Assembly (NCBI GenBank): GCA_003254905.1
Contig: QANU01007451.1
Location: 168,148-232,147 of the forward strand
Direction of reading: 5' to 3'
DNA: 64,000 nt
Origin: Nissolia schottii
Lineage: Eukaryota > Streptophyta > Magnoliopsida > Fabales > Fabaceae
Shown: piece after piece, positions 44,648-57,985 of the stretch
Layout: each line of letters opens with the position of its first letter
Position numbering within the stretch: the first letter of the stretch is position 1
Program-made: the position numbers and the translations under genes
The notes under the pieces: model-generated
What the model saw: only the letters and a program-made list of their open reading frames with translations
Database searches by the model: none
Told to the model about the DNA's origin: nothing

Positions 44648-46586
44648 TCCTTGTATTTCAAGTTTTCGCATCTTAATTTTTCTTGGTTCTCAATTTCAGC
44701 CCTTACATTTTTCAACATTAAAGTTAGAGTGAAATATTTTTTTTTTTTTGAGGACGCCTAAATTTCACTCTTCTCCTTTCTATTTTGAAAACATACACTC
44801 TGCTTCCCTTAACAATAAAAGTAAGTTGCAATTTAATCTTTTTTTATATTTTAGACGAAAATACCATTCATAAATAATTATACACATTATAACATTTTTA
44901 ACAAAATAAAATAATTTAACTAATAATAATATAAAAATATATTCACAATTAAGATAATTATGTAAAGTTATTCTATTAATAAAATAAGTTATTAATAAAA
45001 AAATTATGATAATTTTAAAAGAAAATATTAAGTATTTTCTTAACCATTGATTTAAAAATATTAATGTATATTTTTTATATACATTACTATTTTGAAAACA
45101 ATTTTTGAAAAATGTTCATTTTTTTAAATTATCATAAATTTTTACTACTTAATTAGTAATTTATTATTTTAATAAAATAATTTTATGTAATTATCATAAT
45201 CATGCACCAATATTTTTATATTATTATTAGTCATATTTTAGTCATAAAGCACCTCTATTTTTTTTAATTATCAAATATAAAAAAATTAACTTGTGTTTTT
45301 TGAGGAGTTTTTTTACTGTATTACCCCTGACACAGAAACATATTACCAAAATACCCTTGTTTGGAAACATATTACAAGACTACCACGATTTCTGCTGAAG
45401 CAGCAGACCGGGTTGAGATTCGCCAAACGCGTTGCCGAATTCATTAAGAATTCGACAATCGTGTTGCCGAATCGTGCACAAAATATTTTTTATTTTTTTT
45501 AATTTGTTTAATTAAAATGCAAGTAAATATTCATATATGTGTTACGTTAGCACATTTTGGATGGAGAATTCAATACATTAAAAAATTATGAGTTCTTAGG
45601 TAAGCTACAAAAAATTCAAAAAATAAGTTTGCACAAAGACCGGGACACTATTTATCGTGCGCGCAGGGAAAAAATCCACTGATTTGCACTTCGAAGAACC
45701 CAAATGGCTTCGACTCATGCGCGCGAGCCCAACTCCTTTCTCAACTCTTTTTACCAATATAACAATTACTAAATGTATATAAATATTTAAATGTTTGTGA
45801 CCTAACCAATGTAGGATTAGAATATTTTATACTAATATGTACCTTTTTACAAATGTAGAGACATTCTCTCAAAAAACTTTACGAAACCTAACTTGAAAGA
45901 CTAATTTGATTGATGTTGAAAGGTTAACTTAATTGACTTTTAACAATTTCGAGGATTAATATCATTATTTTTATAACTTAAGAACAAATTAATAACTTTA
46001 AGAACAAAGGAAGTAATGTTACTGATAATCTTAATAATCATGATCACGTGTAATGAGCACAAAGCATAGATTAATACTAAATCATATGAATTCTTAATTG
46101 ATTTAGGTTAGTTATGTAGATCCATGTAATAATATTTTCTTAACATATTTTTATTATTGTTTATTTATTTATTTATTTATTTATTTGTATTCGTTGAACA
46201 ATGAACCGCATCATCATTATGCTTAAAAAAATTTCTACTCCAACTTGAATCCGTTAACCCTCATTTAAGGTAAAAACGGTTATGTCGGAGACAGATTACG
46301 TAAATAACACCAACTACGCCGAAAGATCAAATAATTTGATGCCAGCAATGGTGTCATTAATGATTGGTTCAACTTTTTCTTTGGTAGGACTCTTCGCACA
46401 CAATTTTTCCACGCTCGCTTTAGCATGCCAGAGAAAATCCAACTGTAGCAGATGTATCATTTCCCATTTACCTGCTACCTCCTGTCCTGGGTCTTATTCG
46501 ATATAGTTAAAGAAGCTAAAGTGAAACACAAATAGTAGAATAACACCCCTCCCCACCGCCGCCGCCACACAAAGACCAAAGAAAAA
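44648..46586 (+). repeat. UGT-4 upstream segment, copy of 1652-3212
   Basis: Matches the UGT-1 upstream region. The block at about 45303-45857 is absent from the UGT-1 copy; it starts TTTTTTTACTGTATTACCCC, has inverted GAATTCGGCAAC-type words, and may be a MULE-like insert, though no target duplication is evident. The proximal 300 bp before the ATG is nearly the same as for UGT-1. Confidence 0.75.
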
Positions 46587-48008
46587 ATGGCTAAGACTGA
46601 CATGAAGAAGGAAGCAGAGCTACTCTTCCTTCCCTCTCCGGGGGCTGGCCATATAGCTTCATCCCTTGAATTGGCAAAGCTCCTAATCAGCCGTGATAAT
46701 CACCTCTCCATCACTGTCCTTTGCATCAAGTTCCCACTCACTCCCTTTGCAGACTCATACATCAAGTCAGTTTTAGCCTCACACCCTCAAATCAAACTCA
46801 TTGATCTCCCTGAAGTAGAACCACCTCCAAAGGAGCTGCTACACAAATCACTAGAGCACTACCTCTTAACCTTCATGGAGAGCCTCACACCCCATGTCAA
46901 GGCCGCTGTGCAGAACATCTTATCATCCTATCCTGACCCTGATTCGAATCCAGTCGTTGGGCTGGTCCTAGATTTCTTCTGTCTTTCCATGGTTGATGTG
47001 GCAAAGGAACTGGGTATCCCTTCTTATTTGTTCATGACATCAAATGTTGGGTTTTTGGGTCTCATGCTTTCCCTTCAGGAACGTCAGATCGATGATGTGT
47101 TCAATGATTCTGATCCCGATTTGTTGCTTCCGGGCATCTCCAATAAAGTTCCAGCGAGGGTTTTACCTGATCCTGCATTTAACACACATGGTGGGTATGC
47201 TGCATATCACAAGCTTGCTCAAAGGTTCACAGACACCAAAGGGATTATTATCAATTCTTTTTCGGAGTTGGAGCATTATGCTCTAGATGCATTATCATCT
47301 GATAGCAAAGTACCTCCTATCTATGCTGTAGGACCTTTGATTGACCTCAAAGGTAGGCACAACCCAAATTTAGACCAAGCCCAGCATGGCAAAATATTGA
47401 AATGGCTAGATGAGCAGCCACCTTCTTCTGTCGTCTTTCTATGCTTTGGGAGCATGGGAAGCTTCGGCCCATGTCAAACAAGAGAAATAGCGCTGGCCCT
47501 TCAGAGTAGCGGAGTTCGGTTCTTGTGGGCTATGCGTTCTCCTCCAAACAAAGTCGACGATGAGAGAGCCTTACCAGAAGGGTTCTTGGAAGGGATGGAA
47601 GGTAAGGGAATGATATGCGAGTGGGCGCCCCAGCCATTGGTCCTGGCCCACCCAGCCATTGGTGGGTTCGTCTCTCATTGTGGGTGGAACTCTATTTTGG
47701 AGAGCATTTGGTTTGGGGTAACAACAATGACATGGCCCATCTATGCAGAGCAACAGCTGAATGCTTTTAGGATGGTCACGGAATTGGGACTGGCAGTGGA
47801 GCTGAAACTGGACTACAGGGCAGGCAGTGATCTTGTAAAGGCAGAGGAGATGGAGAAAGGGCTGAAGCACTTAATGGACAGAGACAATGCGGTGCACAAC
47901 AAGGTTCAAGAGATGAAAGACAAGGCCAGGAAGGCTGTTGCTGATGGAGGGTCTTCTTTCACTTCTGTTGGAGCACTCATTCATCATATGAGAGGCTGCA
48001 ACTCATAA
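46587..48008 (+). CDS. UGT71-type UDP-glycosyltransferase, UGT-4
   Basis: Intronless, 473 residues, full frame, closest relative of UGT-1. His22 in PSPGAGHI and Asp129 in GLVLDFF form the catalytic dyad. The PSPG box has WAPQPLVLAHPAIGGFVSHC, then GWNSILESIWFGV, then WPIYAEQQ. The Gly changed in UGT-1 is present here (GGG), so this is the better functional candidate of the pair. Like UGT-1 it has Thr-Thr-Met-Thr after GV where Pro-Met or similar is usual, a shared feature of this pair. It glycosylates an unknown small acceptor with a UDP-sugar. The last gene before the prenyltransferase, which runs the opposite way (tail to tail, 1.8 kb apart). Confidence 0.95.
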   Translation: MAKTDMKKEAELLFLPSPGAGHIASSLELAKLLISRDNHLSITVLCIKFPLTPFADSYIKSVLASHPQIKLIDLPEVEPPPKELLHKSLEHYLLTFMESLTPHVKAAVQNILSSYPDPDSNPVVGLVLDFFCLSMVDVAKELGIPSYLFMTSNVGFLGLMLSLQERQIDDVFNDSDPDLLLPGISNKVPARVLPDPAFNTHGGYAAYHKLAQRFTDTKGIIINSFSELEHYALDALSSDSKVPPIYAVGPLIDLKGRHNPNLDQAQHGKILKWLDEQPPSSVVFLCFGSMGSFGPCQTREIALALQSSGVRFLWAMRSPPNKVDDERALPEGFLEGMEGKGMICEWAPQPLVLAHPAIGGFVSHCGWNSILESIWFGVTTMTWPIYAEQQLNAFRMVTELGLAVELKLDYRAGSDLVKAEEMEKGLKHLMDRDNAVHNKVQEMKDKARKAVADGGSSFTSVGALIHHMRGCNS

Positions 48009-49835
48009 CTGTATCATAAATGGAGTTGCTCCTAGCTTGGAGTCAATGGATACAGAAGCCGTATTATTTCGGAATCTACTGCTCATCTAAGACTTTATTT
48101 CCAAGCAAGACTATCATTGTAATAAGAAAAAGTCCACTGCATATGTTAATTTGTGTGTTATAAATACGTAAGCAATTGTGACTTTTGTTTCTGTCCTGTG
48201 TGGCTTTGCTTTGTTCATATTAGGATTTTCTAGCCTAGGAATAAGTGGATTCCCTCAACAAACATAAAAATGCTGATTCACTAACATGAGAGTATCACAG
48301 AGAAAGACACAAACTTTGTTTATTGGTGACCTACCATTACTTATATTAGTCTATTGATTTTTTTTTTCTTGTCTTTCTCTCTAATAATATAACACAAAAA
48401 CATGACGATTGTAGTCTATGTACCTAAATGCACTTATCTATGTATATTTAGGCCTCAAATGTTTTAATAAAATGATGTGCGGCAAACATTGTAGTTTTTG
48501 TTCTTGAGCTATAGTTAATTGTGGGGATATCTCTTGTGAACCATTTTCATAAACAATTACAATGCAAAAAACAATTTAAAGAAAACTGAAAATAGAATGA
48601 TGTAAGCATCAACAGCACACAAAATAGTTAAAATATAAACCATGTTTCCATCTTCAGCAACAACAATTCCTTGATTCTAATAAGATCATAAGTAGAACCC
48701 TCCAATTGAACAAGATACAAAAACACTACAATCTAGATTCTAGAATCTGGAGAAACACATATATAAATGAAGCAACGCTGAAATGTGAACACAATTTGTG
48801 GCGTGAGGTAGTTTTACACACAATTTGAACAAAACCAAAACTTTGCCAAAGACGTTGGCCCACCATTGGAAAAAATAATAAAGATAAACCTTCTAATTTA
48901 TTCTCTCTCAATTTCAATTTTGATCAATCTACAGAAGTTAAACTCAGTACATCAAACTAATCAAACAAGTGTCTTTGCAAACCGTTATTTTAAGAATAAC
49001 CAAAAGCTTGCTAACTCAACTAATCCCTCTAACTAACTAATATATTACCTAGATTAAATACTAATCCTAATAACACCCCATAGTCAATTCTCACCATCTT
49101 AAAAGTGAAAATTTTTCACTTTTTGAGACTCTAGAATTCTAGCCCTCTCAAATTGAAAACCAAACATGCTTTTAATAGATTTTCCTATTCAAGGATAAAG
49201 CATTATGAATGTTTTAAAGGCATATTTTGATGTGTACAAACATGTTTCAATTTTGAAAGATTATGAATGTTTTAAAAGCATATTTTGAAGGGTAATTGGG
49301 TGAAAAAAAATTTAATCCATGATTTCATGTATAAAGGTGATGAGATTTTTTATAGCTTCAAGCATGCACAAAGTGGAGAAAATAACATAATTAGTGACTG
49401 AGTGGCAGAAAATGAAGGGTTTTTGGAGATTTATAACTTATGGTACATGGTTATGGTATCTATATATTCTAATAACTTCTGTATTTTCTCATTTGTATTA
49501 AACAAATAAATAGCTTGTATGAGTAATGCACAGAGCAACTTGGTATTGGGTGCTAACTAAAGTTACTCTTCTCAATTCTAGTTACTTTGGCACTGAACCC
49601 TGGCCAAATCCCCTATGCCTACATACAAAGGCAAATTATCATGTAAACTCTCCCTTCAAAAATAAAAGGGCCCACTTGACTCTATTTGGTTCATCTTTGA
49701 CTTACTGTATTTTAATACAATTATATCATATCTCGATATAATTGTGTTTAGATACGTAGAGTCAAAGATATACTAGAAACAGACAGACAATTATTTTCAA
49801 AGGGATGGAATACCGAGTATATTGCAAGAAAATGA
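48009..49835 (+). other. Intergenic between UGT-4 and the prenyltransferase gene
   Basis: No gene. The first 1.4 kb is duplicated after UGT-1 (4635-5760), while the rest is unique in the window because the UGT-1 copy has a deletion here. Confidence 0.6.
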
Positions 49836-52800
49836 TTATGAGTGTCGTCCACCGTAACGCCTCTTTCTCTGTTGAAATGAACTTAAGCCCTCAACAAACT
49901 CATCTTTCCCAAAATCTGGCCACAACACTCTATTAAAGAAGAGTTCTGTGTAGGCCAATTGCCATAACAAGAAGTTGCTAACTCTAAGCTCACCACTGGT
50001 CCTTATTAGCAAATCAGGGTTAGGAAGCTCGGTACAGTTAGTTTCCAATTCTTGCTCAATAATTCTTTCATTAATTTCTTCCAAATTAATAAGGCCATCT
50101 TTGACTTTCTTGGCCACACTCTTGCATGCTTGGACAACGTCGTATTTCCCGCTGTAGCTAACCGCCACAATGAGCTGGAGTCTCGAGTTTTCCTTCGTGC
50201 TCTCTTCTGCATAATTTATCATCCTCAGCAATGATTTGGGGAGCTTTGATGAATCTCCGATCACGGTTATCCGAATTCCTTCCCTGTAACAAAGGAAGGA
50301 TTACTAAGAGACCAAAAAAGTTCATTTAAAACTTATAAAAGAGACGAAGAGAGATAATATTTGGTTTGATTACACCAGTCAGTGATCATTATTGCTATTC
50401 ACACTATTTTCTAACATGATTTTTTATTTTTCTTGTATCACCACATGATCAATTCTGGTCAGACATACATTGGTATCGATTATCATCCCTAGTTACCACA
50501 TAATAATACACCCATGCTAATTAGGGGTGTAAACATGGGGTGCAAAATTGTGCGATTGTGAATTTCCATCTATGATATATTTAAATGAAATGAATATGGT
50601 GTGCAGATCTATGATATATTTAAATGACAGCATGCTCGCATTGTGATGGCACTTGTTTGATGTAAGCTCCTAACATGATGTGACGCATAGGAAGAAAATA
50701 TGGATCATATACTAGTACAGCAGTCACACCATAAATCCAAATTACAATAATTTCTACATCATCCCAGTGCTTAAGCTACCAGTAAGAGACGTTCAAACAA
50801 ATAAAGCTCATGAAGGATCAAAAATTGATATTTTCATAGTTTTCCATTCAATCTTGCAGAAAACTTTCACCGCAATAGATTAATATCCTTGATGTTTGTT
50901 TTGAGCATGACCATGTCATGTCATATTAGGTGAGAAATAAACACAAATACTTGAATTGGGTCATATAAATTGAAATTGATAAAATTTAAGAAGGGAAAAA
51001 GCACTCAAAGCTGCAAAGAAAAATAAAATCTCACATTGAACCAAGATAATGTTAATGTCGTAAGAGATCTTAAAAAAAGGAGAATCAAGAGCAAAAATAA
51101 GGAATATTCTATGAGGGTGAAAAGCATACTATGTGTCTACTCTGAACGAGTGTTTAGACAGCATGGAAAAAACTTAGAAACAAACATAATTGAACCTATC
51201 ACACCACCAAGTTGATTTCAAGTTGTATAATAAGTGCTTGGCCTAGGCTAGAAAGAAAAATCAACCCCCCAACTTATCTTTTTCCTTATCCTTTTTTTAT
51301 CTTACCAGACCTAAGAAAGATGATGATATCAACAAGCTAACCAAACTAAACCAATAATACTAATAATAATAATTAAAACGAAAAATAAAACCAGTAACAA
51401 TAATTTATGTATTCAAATAAATAAAAAGAAAGATTGTTCAACCAACGTGCTTCATTAGAGCAGTACCTCTTAAAACAATCAATTGCAGAGGCTATTGTTC
51501 TTTCGAACAGACTCATCAAGAAATCAACCTCCACCTGCAGCACCACAAACCAAGTTTGAGTAAAACCAATAACGGAAAATAACAAACAAGAAAAGCTAAA
51601 TAAACAACTAAGTAGCTATGTTTTAAAAAACCAGACTGAACCACGCAGTTGAATCGGTTAAACCTTAAAGAAATCACGTTTCCATTCAAAATGATTCAGC
51701 CACAAACTTCATCGGTCAAACCAATCAAAACATGAATCAAAAGCATCCTAGGTTCAAGCTCTCGTTAATTTTTCTTTTTAAAAATAATAGCAAAAGGACA
51801 AAGGACAAAGGACAAAGGAAAAAAAATAAAAAATAAAAAACAAAGATTCAGTTTAAGAGAAAATCCTAATATGTTTAGTTCCACAAATGGCAGTAAGATA
51901 ATACATTATTTTTTTGGGTACATGGTAAAGAATACATTATAAATTAAAATTAAGTTCATATACTAAGTTTAGATAATGAAATTTACTACATTAAAAAAAA
52001 AGCTAAGTGCATATACAAGATTACTAGATTAAGTTGCTCACAATGATCTAAAAAGTTCATATACTAATTTTTTGAGCTAGTTGAGATAAAACTTTACCGT
52101 CACACAAGTTTTATTCATGGAGGTTTCTAACATGGTCCGGGTGGTTATCCGAACCAAATTGGTCATAGTATTTAAAAAAAAAATTGCAAAATTACTATGT
52201 TACTCCAACCCCATTTCCCTTCTCCCTCTCTCTCTAGGGTTTCTTTTTCTGCCACCACACTAAACTCCCTCACCGCATTTCTTTCTCCACTCTCTCTGTG
52301 TACAATCTTGAAATGGGGACGCAAAAACCACACCAATTCCAACCATCGTTTCTGCCGCCCACACTTCGTCGGTCACGTCCCCGAGCCTGACTTCGAACGG
52401 GCTGCCCACATTCTCTTACTCCCTCAACTTCGCTCTCTCTCCCCATTTGTTCTCTCTCTCCGTCTAGATTTCTCTTCAGGGGGCTACCACCTCCATGGCA
52501 AGTCGCAGGCGGCGACAAGCTGCCCCCATCTCTCAGATTTGTCCCTCTCAGCTCAGTCTCTCTCGTTTTCCTTCTCTCTCTCACAGATTCTCAAATCCGC
52601 TTCTCTCATCTCTCTCTCAATTTGGGTGTGTGTGTGTGTGTGTGTTGTGTTGTTTTGGGTGGTGGGTGTGTTGTGTTGATGGTGGTGGGCTCGTGTTGTG
52701 GTGGCAGTGAGGTGGTCCGGTGATGGTTGAGGGTGGTGGTGAGGTTTTGTCTCTCTCCCCTTTGCCACCTCTTTGGTTGTTTGCATGTGTGTTTGGCTTT

Positions 52801-54055
52801 GATTTTCTGTTCTGTGAGTTTCTTTCTTTGCAGATGGGTGAACTCGGTGGTGAAGGGTGGTGATGGTGGGGGGTTGTTGATGGAGGATGATGGTGGTGAT
52901 GGTGATGGTGATTCTGGCAGTGTGGGGTGGTGATGGTGGATCAGATCTATGATTAGAGAGAAATGTTAAAGATGGTGATGGTGGAGGGTGGTGAAGGCGG
53001 GGGTTGTTGATGGAGGATGGTGGTGGTGGTGGTGGTGATGATAAGTGGAGGTAGCGCCAGCGCCGCCAATGTGGGCGGAGGTGGAGGAGGGGCAAAGGTT
53101 AGGACAAAATTAAAAAATTAGCAAGGTGGAGAGAAATAAAATTGATAAATGAAATAAAGTATTATTAAAATATAAATAAAAATTATTATATATTATTATA
53201 TAATTATTTGTTAAATTTAATCTTAGTTATCCATTTATATTTTAGACAACTAAGATTTAAAAACGAATTTAGTCTGGAAAACCACCAGAGCATGTTAAAA
53301 GCCACCTTTATTCATTCATAAAATTTGAACTGAAAGCCTAGTTTTAAACTAGTTTACCAACAAGCTTTTAAACTTGTTAGCAAGCACTTCAATCACACCT
53401 AAGGCTGAGGATACAAATTAAAATCTTATAGAATACTCTCCGAAGTGGGAGACCAATGTATTTCACAATTCTCGAATAATAATAATATTATAGAGAAAGA
53501 AAAAAGTTAAACTACCTTAACCAGCTAGACTAAAACTAAGAGTTAGTTTAGAATCGGTTAAACTTATTTTGCGGCGCCGTGAAAGGAAATGACTAGACTA
53601 ACCTTGGGGCGAACCCAGTTATCAGTGGAAAAAGCGAAGACTGTGAGGACCTTTATCCCCCAGCTGCAGCACAGCCTCACCACTCTCCTCAGCGCCTCCA
53701 CCCCAGCCCGGTGACCCGCCGACGGCAGCAAACCCCTCTGCTTTGCCCACCTCCCGTTCCCGTCCATTATCACCGCCACGTGCTTCGGCATCAGCTCCGC
53801 CTTCAGCTCCTCCGGCAACGGCTCCGCCTCCGGTTCCGTCGAGTTGTCTGCGAAAGAGGCCCCATCGTCCCGGAGAGCCACATTCGAAGGATAGGTGGTT
53901 GTGCCAAGCTTCGTAACGGTAAGAAGAGGTTGCGATGGAAACCGGTGTGTTTGGTAAGAACGGGAATAGGAACAATGAGAATTGCTGTTAATATTAGTTT
54001 TTGGAGACGGAGTTAGCGTATTCTCGATTGGAATAGGGAGCCTTAACGAAAGCAT
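49836..54055 (-). CDS. Plastid-type cis-prenyltransferase, three exons
   Basis: Exon 1 is 54055-53603, exon 2 is 51534-51467 (68 bp) and exon 3 is 50283-49836; all junctions are GT/AG and the sum is 322 codons plus stop. I chose the ATG at 54055 ([20 protein letters not shown]) because the first 60 residues are Ser/Thr-rich and basic, like a chloroplast transit peptide; an upstream in-frame ATG at 54139 would add 28 residues. Family motifs: [17 protein letters not shown] with catalytic Asp98, FAFSTDNW (140-147), [20 protein letters not shown], and [17 protein letters not shown] (RTSGE 268-272) ending RRYGGR. The enzyme adds isopentenyl diphosphate units in cis to an allylic primer, making polyprenyl or shorter diphosphates. 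Product length cannot be read from sequence. Intron 1 (2.07 kb) holds a TGG- and GT-rich block also found near 6590-7490. Confidence 0.95.
52200..53100 (+). repeat. TGG- and GT-rich block within intron 1, second copy at about 6590-7490
   Basis: On + it opens with a pyrimidine-rich leader (TCTCTCTCTAGGGTTTC), then has (GT)n near 52626-52645 and many GGTGGTGATGG units up to 53060. The look is of a plant 5' leader followed by low-complexity DNA, but no conserved protein is readable. It is shared by both duplicated segments. Confidence 0.6.
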
Positions 54056-54229
54056 TATTGCTGTTTGGCTTTGTTTGTTTGCGCCTTGAGAATGAGGTGT
54101 ACGATAGCGCGAACGGAGACAGCCTTCATTTATAACCAAACAGTTCCTGTTTATTGAAAGGAGCGTGTGTGAGCAAAGAGTCTTGGTTGTACTAGCCTAC
54201 TAGGTAGATAAAATTGATGAAAGCCTCGC

Positions 54230-54413
54230 TTTCAAATGTCAGCGCCGAGTCAGCGTCATTAACGGCCACGTCAGCACCGTGTCAGCGCCGTTACCCCCAT
54301 CCAGCTCCAGGGACTAAAACCAAAATTTCAACTTTTACAGGGATTAAAACTTTTATACATGGATTAAAACTAAAATTTAAAATTTTACAGGGACTAAAAA
54401 CATAATTAACCCT
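54230..54413 (-). mobile_element. Single MULE end, related to the Pack-MULE TIR
   Basis: Words GGGACTAAAACCAAAATTTC and GGGACTAAAAACATAATTAA plus CCCT at the outer edge, preceded by ACGTCAGCACCG, echo the right TIR of 17049-18469 (18179-18469). No partner end was found to the left, so this is an orphan end or remnant close to the start of the prenyltransferase gene. Confidence 0.65.
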
Positions 54414-54659
54414 ACGATATATATAGTCTGTAATGGATGTATGTATATTTGTTTTTTTTTCTCCATGCAAATGCAAAGTATCAAGTCAATTTTCTCTACT
54501 TATTTGTAGTAGTTTTGAATTTTCTCCATTTTACCAAAAAGATAAAAACTACTTTAGAATTTAAGGGGCGTTTTGTAATATGAATTATCTCCGTCAGAGC
54601 CATTGGAAGTTATATTGTTATAATATAATATATTCTAATCGAACTTTATATCTGTTCTC

Positions 54660-55209
54660 AAGTAATTCGCAAAGGGTACGCGGTTACCTGGACAGTAAGG
54701 AAGGCGCCTTGACGGAAGCTCGAGATATGAGGGCGAAAGCTCTGAGCGGGTTCGGGGACTCGGACGAGAGCTCCAAGCTGGTTCCTTTCGGAGAGAGTGC
54801 GGCGGCGGGGTGTACCTGCAAAGGCACTCCGACGCTCAAGTAAGCACAGGGATTAGGAGAGTATTCTATGAGTAGAATGAGAGGTACCTGGTGACCCAAG
54901 GGGTCGCGTGCTTTTATAGACGAGCTTGGAGTGCAAAGATAGAGGTAAGATAAGATAAGCCGAGGGAGTTTGCTTATCTCCCCCCAGTTTATCTTTTCCG
55001 CTTATCCAGGAGTTGGTTGCGGATTGGGGAGGAGAGGTCGCTGCTACCTTCTCTTAGCCTTGTTGGGCCGAACGGGATTCGGAGGTTTTGGGCTTGCGAC
55101 CTTCTCCTCTCCTAAGGTCCACGAGACTCCCTCCCTTTGGGCCAGTCTGGCCAGGTGGGGAGAGCCTCTTCTGCTCCTTAGTGGGTTGGGCCCCTCGGGC
55201 CTTCTAGAG
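54660..55209 (-). mobile_element. GC-rich LTR-like fragment next to a gap
   Basis: CTTGACGGAAGCTCG, GGTGTACCTGCAAAGGCAC and TCCGACGCTCAAGTAAGC are phrases common in plant gypsy LTRs (Tat-type, from memory). No boundary or duplication could be fixed, as the fragment runs into the 26-base gap. Not a gene. Confidence 0.45.
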
Positions 55210-55235
55210 NNNNNNNNNNNNNNNNNNNNNNNNNN
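55210..55235. other. Assembly gap, 26 N
   Basis: Unknown bases directly before the plastid-derived segment. Confidence 0.99.
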
Positions 55236-55699
<464 letters not shown>

Positions 55700-55700
<1 letters not shown>

Positions 55701-56637
55701 TAAATAATAATAATAATAATAGTAGTAATAATAAAATAAATAATAATAATAATAATTAAAAAAATAATGAAAATAAAGTAATAATAATAATAAAAATAAC
55801 AATAATAATAATAGTTAATAATAAGTAATGTATATTACTTCATAACATTTTTATATACCAAACAATGTAATGTAATTTCCCACTTACATGAATTGTGCAT
55901 ACCAAACATATTAATATAACATTACTAGCAATTTAACAAATGCTAATCTTTCTAAAAAATAATTTAAATTACCTGATAATATTAGAGGCAATGTACTAAA
56001 CGCTAAGATTTTTGAATGATATATTTTTATAGATTCGGCTTATTTTTTAAATCTTAAAGAAGAGGACATCTTTCTCCCAATAATGCATAAAGGATTAGTC
56101 ACAATACCTATGAGAATATCTTGATTAAAGACCACTAAAAATTAACTCTAATTTATCACAACATCAGAAATATAGAGAAAAAAATCTTTAAAATGAACAT
56201 TTCACTCTAGAGGATAAAATAAAGGAGTTCTATCATTGGCTCAAGTAAGTGAGTAGCAAGACTCATTTCTGTTTAGAGGTGAGAACAGGCTAGGCAACTT
56301 GACCTACTAAAAGTCTGGTCTAGTCTGACCTGTTTAAAAATTGACCAAAGTCCAAGCCAAATATAAAGTTTATTTAGTTAAACGAGTAAGACATTTGACC
56401 TAGTATGCCATCCTATTTAAATCCATATATAATTGTTTTAAAAAGTTAATGAGGTAAGATTTAAAAACAAGTTATGTCACTTCCTAGTCCTACCATTCTA
56501 ACACTAAGCTAACTTGAGTTGTTATACAAATTTATCCAAATATTATTATACATTATTATAATATATTTATAATAATATAATATTATTAATGAATAAGCTT
56601 ACAATATATTTATTGAGTTGTGGCAAGTTTCTAGCAC
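55700..56637 (+). other. AT-rich intergenic sequence with a TAA microsatellite
   Basis: (TAA/AAT)n interrupted repeats at about 55705-55825. Around 56280-56480 there are phrases GAACAGGCTAGGCAACTTGA and CTGGTCTAGTCTGACCTG like a common dispersed plant repeat. No gene. Confidence 0.5.
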
Positions 56638-57102
56638 TGTAACAACCCCATAAATTGTTATTAGCACGCAAGGAACTAGTTCCTTAAGAAAGCCTCTTAG
56701 GGTGCTAATCATGAAAAACCCGTAGCTTTTAGAAATAAAGAGGAAACATTTTAAATAAAACTAAACATCATGATATAATATAATAAAAAGATCCTTTACA
56801 AGATATGAAATATATATAATTTAAAATACGCTACACTCTGCTTGTAGTTCACTAGAGCATTTTATAGACTGACATAAATATAAACTATTCTAAAGACTGA
56901 AATAACCGAAGAATACTTCATGGCAACATGATGCTCACCAAGAGTTCAAACTATTGAGATCTACTAAACAAGCGGCGTGTCTTCGTTAACGGCATTTGAA
57001 AAAGGTTGATGACAGCGAATGACAAACCCCACGGTGACATGGGATAGTTCGTAACCATGGCATGCAAATGCAATACATATATATAATAGTCATGAAAACG
57101 TT

Positions 57103-57156
<54 letters not shown>

Positions 57157-57980
57157 CATTTAAGAACATAAACAAGTGCGGAGTTCTCTAGATAAACATT
57201 CCGAGCATTATGGTTTAACTGTTCCTGAAATGTTCGAGCTTTACAGTCTTGCCCTAATCTACATGACATGATAGTGATACATGACACCGCGCATTACGGG
57301 TTGCCATGTCTGGGCTTTACGGTTTTACCCCTAAATCTACATGAATCATATTCTACTTTACAATCGTACAAGGTGTACCAGGGTCCATAGGTTGTTGCTG
57401 ACTTACAGTTCTATCCTAGATACACTCCCATGAAAACAGTTTTAAATATATAGCATGATCATTATAACATAATTCTTATACTAATAATATAACATGACTT
57501 AATATTTTTTAAATGTTTTATCTTGGCAAAATAAAAGTAGACTAAGATTTCATGCTTAGAGAGGTTCTCAGGTAAGATAGGTATGTTACAATGGACATCT
57601 TAAATGATCATTAAGGAGCACTAAGCTGGGAGTTCCTGACCCACCCTACGTGAAGGTACTGCTTCCCCACGAACGGAATACAAGAGGGAGAAAAGAAATA
57701 AAAAATTAACTGGAGCACAAAAGTGTGACCTCTCAAGTTCTTTGAGTGAATTAACAAGTTTAAAAACTCACGAGAAGCCTCTATATATAGGGGGAAGAGG
57801 AAACCCCCTTTACAGCACTAAACGATGTAGGACTAGTTTTTCGACGCACTGCAGCGCACCCAACGTCGTGCCCCTGCAATGCGTCTAACGTACAACACGT
57901 TAGCTTTGTTGTCGCCCATCTCGCACGATATGCTTCCTGCGTCTCGCGCGAGACGTCCCTTTTTTTGGGTTGTGACAAGA
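56638..57980 (-). mobile_element. Solo LTR, minus orientation
   Basis: The left edge TGTAACAACCCC is the inverse of an LTR end …GGGGTTGTTACA. The right edge GGGTTGTGACAAG is the inverse of a start near TGTCACAACCC. AGCAC occurs on both sides (56633-56637, 57981-57985). Inside is a (TAA)n run (about 57104-57153) and a TATATATAGG near 57782. The exact right edge is uncertain by two bases. A fossil. Confidence 0.6.
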
Positions 57981-57985
57981 GCACT

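Noticed and set aside
45303-45857. A defined transposon insertion upstream of UGT-4
   Set aside because: The block is absent from the UGT-1 copy and has inverted words, but no target duplication is seen; a deletion in the UGT-1 copy explains it equally well.
49975-50234. Small plus-strand frames over prenyltransferase exon 3
   Set aside because: Antisense of a clear conserved exon.
52270-53095. Pro/Thr/His- and Arg-rich frames on both strands in prenyltransferase intron 1, and similar frames at 6496-7204
   Set aside because: Low-complexity translation of TGG, GT and pyrimidine repeats; not conserved in frame between the two copies.
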